Under the pieces are notes generated by a model. The model made no database searches, had not been told where the DNA came from, and saw nothing but the letters and a program-made list of their open reading frames with translations. This document shows positions 1 through 5,593 of a stretch of 8,507 nt of DNA, piece by piece. The stretch is taken from positions 1-8,507 of the forward strand of contig JAJZJD010000046.1 in assembly GCA_021828445.1 (NCBI GenBank). Direction: 5' to 3'. Position 1 is the first letter of the stretch. Every line of letters starts with the position of its first letter. The translations under genes and the position numbers were made by a program. The DNA comes from a bacterium (GTDB taxonomy: Bacteria > SZUA-79 > Acidulodesulfobacterales > Acidulodesulfobacteraceae).

Positions 1-1034
1 TCCGGATAACCGTGCTTATAAAAGCCGTCTTTCGGACAATCTCGTTCAAAACAGTGATAACAGCCCGTTTTTTTATCTATTATATAGACATTATCGGACG
101 CCGGACCGCAGACGGCAGGATCGGTAGAGCCGAAAAGAGCGATTACGGGGGTCTTTATCGCCGACGATAAATGCATTGTTCCGTTATCCACGCCGACTAC
201 CAGAGACGATTTTTTAATTAACCCGCCGAGAGTATAGATATCGGTTAAACCGGTTAAATCTGCATTTAAATGTTTGTTTTCTATTTTATCGTAAATTTTT
301 CTAGAGGTCTCCTTGTCATTTCTGCTTCCCGTAATAACCGTATAAAAACCTTTTTTATTTAAATAGTCCGCGAAAAGAGAAAACAAATCCGGGTCCGCTT
401 CTTTAGATTTTCTTGTAGAACCCGGAGAAAATAAAACAAATTTAAAATTTTCGGCATCTATGTTTATCCCATAACCGTTAAATGAATTCTTTAAAATATT
501 TTCGGCATTTTTAATATCGGATTCTTCGACTTTGTAAACGCAATTTCTATCGAAATATTTTTCGTCGGCGTTTATATAAAACGGTTCGATAAATTTTAAC
601 GATTTATCTATATTATTTAAATTCCGAGCGAATATTATACGGTTACGCAAAAAAAAATTATTTAAAAGCTTTTCCTGTCCGATCTGTTTTTTTGCGAGCA
701 AAAATCCTAAAAGCGAAAATTTAAAAGATGTTAAAAAATTAATGCAGGCGTAAAATTTATGTCCGTTCTTTTTTTTAATGCCGTTAAGCGTTACTAATAG
801 TTTAAAAACACCGATAACGCCCCCGATTCCGTTAATTTTATCCGTTTCTACAATCCTGCATATGTCGGGATTTCTTCTTAAAACATGCGAGGCGTTCTTA
901 GACGCGACGACGGTAATCCTGCTTTCCGGAAACTTTAGTTTTAATGCCCTAATCGCAGGGGTCAGCGTCAAAACATCGCCTATATAGTTATGCCCGAATA
1001 TTAAGAAATCTTTTATATCGCCTAAATTTTTCAT
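1..1034 (-). CDS. GT9-family glycosyltransferase (ADP-heptose:LPS heptosyltransferase-like), C-terminus cut by window edge
   Basis: The reading frame runs without a stop from an ATG at 1034 to the left edge, giving 344 residues of a protein that continues outside the window. The N-terminus (GHNYIGDVLTLTPAIRALK, residues 14-32) is the GT9 opening motif. Residues 203-211 (SPGSTRKSK) correspond to the nucleotide-sugar phosphate loop. Residues 282-304 carry the family signature DNGTMHLSSA followed by ALFGSTDP. A cysteine cluster (C325, C328, C333, as CYHCFERDCP) is of a kind common near the GT9 C-terminus. Family knowledge: GT9 enzymes transfer heptose from ADP-heptose to the LPS inner core on the cytoplasmic face of the inner membrane. 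The start is fixed by an ATGA overlap with the stop of the preceding GT9 gene, which implies translational coupling. The exact acceptor and sugar cannot be told; the canonical DSGxMH serine is N here (DNGTMH). The family call is firm. Confidence 0.88.
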   Translation of the reverse strand, partial: MKNLGDIKDFLIFGHNYIGDVLTLTPAIRALKLKFPESRITVVASKNASHVLRRNPDICRIVETDKINGIGGVIGVFKLLVTLNGIKKKNGHKFYACINFLTSFKFSLLGFLLAKKQIGQEKLLNNFFLRNRIIFARNLNNIDKSLKFIEPFYINADEKYFDRNCVYKVEESDIKNAENILKNSFNGYGINIDAENFKFVLFSPGSTRKSKEADPDLFSLFADYLNKKGFYTVITGSRNDKETSRKIYDKIENKHLNADLTGLTDIYTLGGLIKKSSLVVGVDNGTMHLSSAIKTPVIALFGSTDPAVCGPASDNVYIIDKKTGCYHCFERDCPKDGFYKHGYP

Positions 1035-2101
1035 ACGGGAATTTTAATTTTATTTATTTCCAAATCCCGCTTTATTATTTCAAAAACGGTATCGGGCGTA
1101 ATTCTTTTCATGCACAAAACACATTCCGTCAAATTATTATTCTCTATCTTATTAAGCGGACATTCTTTTTTAAAACAGGGGATACATATAAGATTGTCCC
1201 TTAAGACCGTAAAATTTTTTCCGACCGGACCCGTGAGTTCCGGGTCGGTAGGTCCGAACAGCGCTATGGTTTTAAGGCGGCTTATCGAAGATGCTATATG
1301 CATAAGTCCCGAATCCGGCGTTACAAAATAATCCATTTCGGCAAGAAGTTCTTTTGCCTGTTTCAGCGTCGTTTTACCCACCGCGCTTACAACATTCGGA
1401 CCATTAAAATGTTCGGAGATTTCATCGGCTAAATGATCTTCCCCTTTGCCTCCGAATATTACAATATTAGCGTTAAAAGAATTTATCATTTTTTTGGAAA
1501 GTTCTATGAAATACTTTACCGGCCATCTTTTCGTCTTCCATGTTCCGGTAGGATTTATTCCTATAAATATTTCTTTTTTTGCCGATTTCGCAAAATTGTT
1601 CTCCAGAAAATCTAAGACGAATTTTTTATCTTCTTCGGACGTAACAAACGTCAGGTTAGGCTCCTCTATTTTTTTGCCGCCGGCATTGGAGGCTAAAAAA
1701 AGATAGAACTTAACGGCGTGTTCGAGCGGTCTTCCTTTCCTTGGAATCTTTTTATTGCCTAAAAAACCTAGATTAGCATATTCTTCTACGTATCTCACGG
1801 GCGCACCGCTCAAAAACGAAAAGATAGACGTTCTGTCAACCCCCTGCAAATCTATCGATAAATCATAACGGCGGCTCCTTAATTTCTTAATCAACGATAA
1901 ATAGTTCTTGATTTTGAAATTTTTTTTATCGATAATTAATACCTCGTCCACATGGGGATTTAAAAGCGCAATGTCTTTGGCTTTATCTTCTATGAGCCAT
2001 GTAATAAAGCTGTCCGGATGCGCCTTTCTTATCGATTCTATCGCCGGAGTAGCAAGTAAGCAGTCGCCTATCGAACTTAATTTTATAATTAAGATATTCA
2101 T
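1031..2101 (-). CDS. GT9-family glycosyltransferase (ADP-heptose:LPS heptosyltransferase-like), complete
   Basis: The protein has 356 residues, the normal length for WaaC/WaaF-type enzymes. Motifs in order: KLSSIGDCLLATPAIESIR (7-25) at the N-terminus; NPTGTWKTKRWP (183-194), matching the family GxxWxxKrWP ADP-sugar-binding loop; TPDSGLMHIASS (261-272) and LFGPTDPELTGP (281-292), the C-terminal nucleotide-sugar site. The C-terminal Cys set C306, C309, C314, C327 and C330 resembles that of its downstream neighbour. Family role: adds an ADP-activated heptose (or related sugar) to the LPS core in the cytoplasm. It lies 21 bp after the deacetylase stop, with no clear Shine-Dalgarno, and its TGA overlaps the ATG of the next GT9 gene by 4 bp. 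Both GT9 genes and the deacetylase therefore look co-transcribed. Whether it acts like WaaC, WaaF or WaaQ is not decidable from sequence alone. Confidence 0.92.
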   Translation of the reverse strand: MNILIIKLSSIGDCLLATPAIESIRKAHPDSFITWLIEDKAKDIALLNPHVDEVLIIDKKNFKIKNYLSLIKKLRSRRYDLSIDLQGVDRTSIFSFLSGAPVRYVEEYANLGFLGNKKIPRKGRPLEHAVKFYLFLASNAGGKKIEEPNLTFVTSEEDKKFVLDFLENNFAKSAKKEIFIGINPTGTWKTKRWPVKYFIELSKKMINSFNANIVIFGGKGEDHLADEISEHFNGPNVVSAVGKTTLKQAKELLAEMDYFVTPDSGLMHIASSISRLKTIALFGPTDPELTGPVGKNFTVLRDNLICIPCFKKECPLNKIENNNLTECVLCMKRITPDTVFEIIKRDLEINKIKIPV

Positions 2102-2122
2102 ATTTTTTAATTGCGGGCCGGG

Positions 2123-2878
2123 CTAATAAAAGAGCCTGACCTTGCAGATTTTTCTTTTAAATTTTAAAAAATCGGTATTATGTCTTATCGCAACCCTTTT
2201 TAACGCAAAAAAGTCCGACCCTTTTTTTACTATGCCGGTTTTAGTAATACATGCTCCGTAAAAACCGGCTTTTTCGACCAGTTTTTTCGTTTCTTCGTTA
2301 TAATCTCCATAAGGGTAAGCAAAAAAATTTACGTTTGCACCGAGTAAATCTTCAAGATTTTTTTTGGAAAGGGAAATTTCATTAAAGGCTTCTTCGGACG
2401 AAATAAGGGTAAGATGCGGGTGCGTCAGGGTGTGTGCGCCTATTTCTATGCCATATTCCGCCATCTCTTTAAGTTCTGACAGATTGAGCATTTCATCCAT
2501 GTTTTCCCCGTTTTTTATATCCCACCCGTTGACTCCGCCTACAAGTCCGGAGACCATAAAAACCGTGGCCTTGACCCCGTTATTACGCATGACTTTTAAT
2601 CCGCCGGAATAAACAGATTTTGAACCGTCGTCGAATGTAATTGCGGCATATTTTTTCTTTCCGCCGCCTAAGGTTGGATTAGTCAAATTTAACGAACCGG
2701 CATCATATACGGTTTTTAATTCCGAAAGCGTCAAAAAAGTATATCCTGCGTTTTTTAAATATTTGATCTGTCTGTCAAAATCCTCCTCGGCGACATAAAG
2801 TCCGGGAAATTTTGCGTTGTGAGGATATTTTCCTATTTTGTGATATAAAAGAATTGTGAATTTCGGATTTTTAGCCAT
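2123..2878 (-). CDS. Polysaccharide deacetylase (NodB-homology, carbohydrate esterase family 4)
   Basis: The protein has 251 residues. The NodB-fold motifs are all visible: an N-terminal YHKIG segment (12-16); motif 1 TFDDG (81-85), whose two aspartates serve as catalytic base and metal ligand; motif 2 HTLTHPHL (149-156), with H149 and H153 as metal ligands; and motif 3 FAYPYGDY (186-193). Family role: metal-dependent removal of N- or O-acetyl groups from a glycan. There is no signal peptide or membrane segment, so it probably acts in the cytoplasm on a lipid-linked or LPS-precursor glycan and not on mature wall polymer. It is the first gene of a minus-strand run with two GT9 heptosyltransferases, which supports an LPS or surface-glycan substrate. 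The ATG has no Shine-Dalgarno; a possible -10 sits only 12 bp upstream (see the divergent region). Substrate unknown. Confidence 0.9.
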   Translation of the reverse strand: MAKNPKFTILLYHKIGKYPHNAKFPGLYVAEEDFDRQIKYLKNAGYTFLTLSELKTVYDAGSLNLTNPTLGGGKKKYAAITFDDGSKSVYSGGLKVMRNNGVKATVFMVSGLVGGVNGWDIKNGENMDEMLNLSELKEMAEYGIEIGAHTLTHPHLTLISSEEAFNEISLSKKNLEDLLGANVNFFAYPYGDYNEETKKLVEKAGFYGACITKTGIVKKGSDFFALKRVAIRHNTDFLKFKRKICKVRLFY

Positions 2879-2969
2879 ATTAATTATATATTATACTATA
2901 AATATAAATTTTTTAAATTGTATATTGCTTCAAAACATTATAATATATTTATAAGGAATAAAAAAATAT
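2879..2969. promoter_or_regulatory. Divergent AT-rich promoter region between the deacetylase operon and the GT2 gene
   Basis: This 91-bp gap is almost entirely A and T and separates two divergently read genes, so it should carry promoters for both. Plus strand: a consensus -10 TATAAT at 2939-2944 with a possible -35 TTGTAT at 2918-2923 (spacer 15, shorter than ideal), followed by a Shine-Dalgarno AAGGA at 2953-2957, 12 nt before the ATG at 2970. Minus strand: TATAAT at 2895-2890 with a weak -35 TTTAAA at 2917-2912 (spacer 16). If used, transcription would begin about 5 nt before the deacetylase ATG. In such AT-rich sequence, -10 matches arise easily by chance, so the hexamers are tentative; the existence of a divergent promoter region is more secure. 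Confidence 0.5.
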
Positions 2970-3704
2970 ATGACTATCGCCAAAACTTCTTTATCGATAA
3001 TAATTCCGGCTTATAACGAAGAAAAAAGAATTAAAGAAACTATAATTTCGTTAAGGTCGTATTTAAAATCTAAAAAATACATATACGAGATTATAGTCGT
3101 GGACGACGGAAGCACGGATGGAACGCTCAACGTGCTCAATGATACCCTTTCGACCGATTTAAGAGTCGTCACGATTACTAAAAGCGGTAAAGGCACGGCG
3201 GTCAAAGAAGGCGTTATGTCCGCAGATAAAGAAAACGAATACGTTTTTTTTATGGACGCGGATTTATCGACCGACGCCTCCGAAATCGGAACTTTTATAG
3301 ACATATTTAAAAACGAACCGGAGACCGACATTATAATCGGCTCGCGCTATCTGCCGGAAGGCGCCGTTATAGTCCAGCCCCCGTTCAGAAATCTTGTCGG
3401 CAGAACATTCAGCCTGATTAAATCAAAACTCCTAGGAATAAATTTCTTCGATTCGCAGTGCGGATTCAAAGCATTCAGAATGCAGACGGCAAAAAAGATT
3501 TTCGCAAAATCCGAAATAAAAGGTTTCTCGTTTGACGTCGAAATACTTTATATCGCGCTTCTCAACGGCATAAAAGTAAAAGAAGAGAGCGTCAACTGGC
3601 ATCATAAACCGGGAGGACACGTAAATTTAATTGCCGATTCCTTACCTATGCTGATAGAACTCATAGAAATATTTTTAAACAAAAACAAATACATTTTATT
3701 GTAG
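2970..3704 (+). CDS. GT2-family glycosyltransferase, polyprenyl/dolichyl-phosphate glucose synthase-like
   Basis: The protein has 244 residues and a GT-A fold. Visible motifs: PAYNEE (13-18) and VVDDGSTDGT (43-52), which bind the nucleotide; the metal-binding DADLSTD (96-102, DxD type); GSRYLPEG (124-131); DSQCGFKAFR (161-170), very typical of the dolichyl-phosphate beta-glucosyltransferase (Alg5-like) branch; FSFDVEIL (187-194); and WHHKPGGHV (210-218). Family role: transfers glucose or a similar hexose from an NDP-sugar to a polyprenyl phosphate, making a lipid-linked donor for glycan modification at the membrane. Unlike GtrB or ArnC relatives, it has no C-terminal transmembrane pair, so it would be soluble or peripheral. 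It is transcribed divergently from the deacetylase/GT9 operon, which fits a surface-glycan locus. The ATG at 2970 lies 12 nt after AAGGA. The precise sugar is inferred. Confidence 0.88.
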   Translation: MTIAKTSLSIIIPAYNEEKRIKETIISLRSYLKSKKYIYEIIVVDDGSTDGTLNVLNDTLSTDLRVVTITKSGKGTAVKEGVMSADKENEYVFFMDADLSTDASEIGTFIDIFKNEPETDIIIGSRYLPEGAVIVQPPFRNLVGRTFSLIKSKLLGINFFDSQCGFKAFRMQTAKKIFAKSEIKGFSFDVEILYIALLNGIKVKEESVNWHHKPGGHVNLIADSLPMLIELIEIFLNKNKYILL

Positions 3705-3706
3705 TT

Positions 3707-3737
3707 ATTGTGAGCGTCAGCCAACCAATCTTACAAT
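3707..3737. repeat. Degenerate copy of an ATTGCGAG...CAATCT palindromic repeat
   Basis: The sequence just after the GT2 stop begins ATTGTGAGCG and continues to CCAATCTTACAAT. ATTGTGAG (3707-3714) can pair with CTTACAAT (3730-3737) through 8 positions, one of them G-U, leaving a 15-nt loop, and TTTT follows. The ATTG-GAGCG...CAATCT layout resembles the element at 6623-6667 and the widespread bacterial repeat type beginning GTCATTGCGAG. It may also act as a weak terminator between the GT2 gene and the glycosylase gene. Confidence 0.45.
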
Positions 3738-3755
3738 TTTAAACGTTAAGCCGTT

Positions 3756-4403
3756 ATGGAATACCGGAAACTCGACAAATCTTTCTACGCAAGGGAAGAC
3801 ACGGTAAAAATCGCAAAGGAACTGATAGGAAAGTATTTATTGACTGATATTGACGGTGAAGGGGTCACCGGAGGTAAAATAGTTGAGACGGAAGCCTACC
3901 TCGGGGCAATAGACAAGGCATCTCATGGGTACGGCAACCGCAAAACCGAAAGAAATAAAAATTTATATAAAGCCGGCGGATATGCTTACGTTTATTTTAT
4001 ATACGGTATGTATTATCTATTTAACGTAGTAACAGGCAAAGAAAATAACGCCGATGCCGTTTTAATCAGGGCAATAGAACCTGAAATAGGCTTAGATATA
4101 ATGCTGAAGAGAAAAGAGAAAGCGGGAAGGGGGAAAGGCGGGGCTAACGGCGGAATTAACAGGATAACATCCGGTCCCGGTCTTTTAACTATTGCGCTTG
4201 GCATAAATTTAAGACATAACGGCATTCCGGTCTGCGAAGGTAAAGAACCTGAAAAACTCAATATATGGCTTGAAGACAGAAATGTAAATATAGCGGGTAA
4301 AGACGTTATCGAAACACCGAGAGTAGGAGTAGGCTACGCCGCAGAACATGCTCTACTGCCGTACAGATTTAAAATAAAAGGAAATAAATGGGTAAGCAGA
4401 TGA
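3756..4403 (+). CDS. DNA-3-methyladenine glycosylase, AAG/MPG family
   Basis: The protein has 215 residues, close to the usual ~200 for bacterial Mpg proteins. By alignment from memory with the human enzyme AAG: the ETEAYLG motif (44-50) supplies the catalytic glutamate E46 (human E125) and Y48 (human Y127); H57 in ASHGYG matches H136; Y83 in YGMYYLFN matches the DNA-intercalating Y162; N90 matches N169; and R105 in LIRAIEP matches R182. ITSGPGLLTIALGI (137-150) is the conserved C-terminal half motif. Role: the first step of base-excision repair, cleaving the glycosidic bond of 3-methyladenine, hypoxanthine and similar damaged purines in DNA. All key residues are present, so it should be active. 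The gene lies 51 bp downstream of the GT2 gene and is probably a bystander to the sugar genes. No good Shine-Dalgarno precedes the ATG, but the start fits the family N-terminus (LDKSFYAREDTVKIAKELIGK). Confidence 0.93.
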   Translation: MEYRKLDKSFYAREDTVKIAKELIGKYLLTDIDGEGVTGGKIVETEAYLGAIDKASHGYGNRKTERNKNLYKAGGYAYVYFIYGMYYLFNVVTGKENNADAVLIRAIEPEIGLDIMLKRKEKAGRGKGGANGGINRITSGPGLLTIALGINLRHNGIPVCEGKEPEKLNIWLEDRNVNIAGKDVIETPRVGVGYAAEHALLPYRFKIKGNKWVSR

Positions 4404-4417
4404 AACCCGGTTTGTCA

Positions 4418-4494
4418 TTCCTGCATATCTTCTGCCTGCGTTTATCAAAGCATGCCAAAGCATGCCTTTGATTGCAGGCATAAGACGGCAGGAA
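4418..4494. repeat. Long imperfect palindrome (REP/MITE-like element)
   Basis: The outer arms TTCCTGC (4418-4424) and GCAGGAA (4488-4494) are perfect complements. Inside them, TCTTCTGCCTGC (4429 on) pairs with GCAGGCATAAGA (4474 on) with one mismatch. Further in, ATCAAAG pairs with CTTTGAT, and GCATGC pairs with GCATGC around a CAAA loop, with small bulges. The decamer AAAGCATGCC occurs twice in tandem at the centre (4447-4456 and 4457-4466). The left flank reads TTTGTCATTCCTGC, similar to the common GTCATTCC(C/T)GC intergenic repeats of many bacterial genomes. No open frame or transposase is present, so this is a non-autonomous palindrome, which could also fold in RNA and protect or terminate transcripts. 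Confidence 0.7.
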
Positions 4495-4527
4495 ACGGCT
4501 CATCCATATCCGTATCCCGCTTTATAT

Positions 4528-4567
4528 ATATTTTAGGCTGCAGCCGTTAAACAGCAGCCTAAAATAT
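4528..4567. terminator. Perfect 14-bp-stem hairpin, probable bidirectional terminator
   Basis: ATATTTTAGGCTGC (4528-4541) is perfectly complementary to GCAGCCTAAAATAT (4554-4567), with a 12-nt loop. It starts 6 nt beyond the stop of the minus-strand mini-gene and lies between convergent genes, as expected for a terminator shared by both strands. The stem carries AAAA/TTTT on its outer halves, giving an A-tract on one arm and a T-tract on the other in both directions. The run immediately after the stem is AT-rich but is not a clean U-tract, so termination efficiency is uncertain. Confidence 0.6.
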
Positions 4568-4573
4568 TAAACG

Positions 4574-4630
4574 TTATTTCTTCTTTGTGGACGGTTTCTT
4601 TGTTTCTTTTTTAATCGGCTTATTTGCCAT
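4574..4630 (-). CDS. 18-aa lysine-rich microprotein, coupled to the epimerase gene (unrecognised)
   Basis: An ATG at 4630 opens an 18-codon frame, MANKPIKKETKKPSTKKK, ending in TAA at 4576-4574. Eight of 18 residues are lysine, giving a strongly basic, proline-containing and surely unstructured peptide. It is preceded by GGAGGTGA (4643-4636), the best Shine-Dalgarno in the window, with 8 nt between GGAGG and the ATG. That site overlaps the TGA stop of the epimerase, so terminating ribosomes would sit on it. A strong hairpin follows the stop by 6 nt, making this the apparent last gene of the operon. I do not recognise a family. The composition resembles lysine-rich tails of histone-like or ribosome-associated proteins, but that is only composition. 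It could also be a decayed remnant or a translated leader with no stable product. Confidence 0.5.
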   Translation of the reverse strand: MANKPIKKETKKPSTKKK

Positions 4631-4635
4631 TGTCT

Positions 4636-4643
4636 TCACCTCC
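4636..4643 (-). promoter_or_regulatory. Strong Shine-Dalgarno of the 18-aa ORF, overlapping the epimerase stop
   Basis: Read on the minus strand, this is GGAGGTGA, complementary to the 16S anti-Shine-Dalgarno over 8 bases. Its last three bases are the TGA that ends the epimerase. The placement 8 nt before an ATG is near ideal. It is much stronger than the sites before most other genes here. Confidence 0.65.
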
Positions 4644-5568
4644 GGTTATTGAGTAGAAACCATTTATATGTTTCTTTAATTCCTTCGCTAAAATCGGTTT
4701 TCGGTATAAAATTCATATCTTTTTTTATTTTCTCGTAATTCAAACAGCTTGTTTTCTGTTCGCCGAGTTTAGCAGGTCCGTGAACCTCTTTATATTTATT
4801 ATCGAAATTTTTATTAATTTCTTTAAATAAATCGTTCACGCTTATTTCTATGGAAGTTCCGACATTGTAAATTCCGACTTTATCGATGTTTTCCAGAGCT
4901 AAAATATTAGCCTTTACGACGTCTTCGACATAAACGTAATCCCGTGTTTGATCGCCGTCGCCGTTAATAATCGGCTGTTCTCCTTTAAGCATCTTATTTA
5001 AAAATATCGCTACGACTCCGGCTTCTCCGGGAGGATTCTGCCTTGGACCGTAAACGTTTCCGTAGCGAAGGGATACATATTTAAGCCCGAATATTTCGTT
5101 ATAATAATTTAAGAATTTATCCGTTGCAAGTTTTGCTATTCCGTAAGGAGACAGCGGCCATTCGGGATGATTTTCGGGAGTAGGCCTGACATCGGTATCG
5201 CCGTAAATAGCGCCGCCGGTCGAAGAAAAAATAAACTTTTTAATTTTAAAATCGGAGGAAAGTTTAATTAAATTTAACGTCCCCATTATGTTTGTTTCGG
5301 CATCGAACAAAGGGTCGGAAACGGATTTTCTGACGTCTATCTGTGCGGCAAAATGATAAATTATTTCGGGAGATTCTTCGACAAATATATTTTCTATTTT
5401 TTTAAAATCCGTAATATCTGTTTTTACAAATTTTGCCTTAGGATTAATATTATACTCAAAACCGGTCGAAAGATTGTCGATTATTACGACGTCGTTTCCT
5501 TTGGCGATAAGTTCGTCCGTAACATGGCTTCCGATAAATCCCGCCCCGCCGGTTAAAAGTATTTTCAA
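4636..5568 (-). CDS. NAD-dependent sugar epimerase, UDP-glucose 4-epimerase-like (extended SDR)
   Basis: The protein has 310 residues, typical of GalE-like extended short-chain dehydrogenases. The Rossmann motif GGAGFIG (7-13) with D31 binds NAD. SST (115-117) together with Y142 and K146 (YGIAK) forms the catalytic triad. RYGNVYGPRQ (168-177) and NGDGDQTRDYVYVEDV (202-217) are conserved in UDP-hexose 4-epimerases. Role: reversible C4 epimerisation of a UDP-sugar (UDP-Glc/Gal or the N-acetyl forms) in the cytoplasm, feeding surface-glycan synthesis. The start codon is TTG (5568-5566), supported by AAGGAG 6 nt upstream and by the family N-terminus MKILLTGGAGFIG. It lies 25 bp after ilvE and is coupled downstream to the 18-aa ORF. 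Which UDP-sugar is used, and whether it is a true GalE or a related epimerase or dehydratase, cannot be settled by motifs. Confidence 0.9.
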   Translation of the reverse strand: MKILLTGGAGFIGSHVTDELIAKGNDVVIIDNLSTGFEYNINPKAKFVKTDITDFKKIENIFVEESPEIIYHFAAQIDVRKSVSDPLFDAETNIMGTLNLIKLSSDFKIKKFIFSSTGGAIYGDTDVRPTPENHPEWPLSPYGIAKLATDKFLNYYNEIFGLKYVSLRYGNVYGPRQNPPGEAGVVAIFLNKMLKGEQPIINGDGDQTRDYVYVEDVVKANILALENIDKVGIYNVGTSIEISVNDLFKEINKNFDNKYKEVHGPAKLGEQKTSCLNYEKIKKDMNFIPKTDFSEGIKETYKWFLLNNRR

Positions 5569-5574
5569 AATACT

Positions 5575-5580
5575 CTCCTT
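5575..5580 (-). promoter_or_regulatory. Shine-Dalgarno AAGGAG that fixes the TTG start of the epimerase
   Basis: On the minus strand, AAGGAG lies 6 nt before TTG. No ATG or GTG lies at a suitable distance in this frame before GGAGFIG, so this site decides the start. Site and start codon are separated by one arm of a 17-bp palindrome (5558-5574). Confidence 0.75.
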
Positions 5581-5593
5581 ATGCTTCTTGTTT

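Larger units (their letters stand above)
4404..4573. other. Convergent intergenic region with two stem-loop structures
   Basis: This 170-bp gap separates the plus-strand glycosylase gene from the minus-strand mini-gene/epimerase operon. I find no coding frame in it that resembles a known protein. It holds a long imperfect palindrome (4418-4494) and a separate perfect-stem hairpin (4528-4567), each listed on its own. It is where transcription from both directions must end. Confidence 0.7.

Noticed and set aside
778..987. A 69-codon plus-strand open frame near the left edge
   Set aside because: It is antisense to the partial GT9 gene, which shows clear family motifs across this stretch.
2102..2122. 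A separate small gene or promoter between the deacetylase and the first GT9 gene
   Set aside because: The 21-bp gap has no promoter hexamers and no frame; it is an ordinary intra-operon spacer.
3011..3331. A 106-codon minus-strand open frame
   Set aside because: It is antisense to the nucleotide-binding half of the GT2 gene; serine- and valine-rich as expected for a shadow frame.
4404..4573. CRISPR array or attachment site in the convergent gap
   Set aside because: The only direct repeat is the adjacent AAAGCATGCC pair inside a palindrome; there are no spacers, no cas gene, no integrase and no tRNA.
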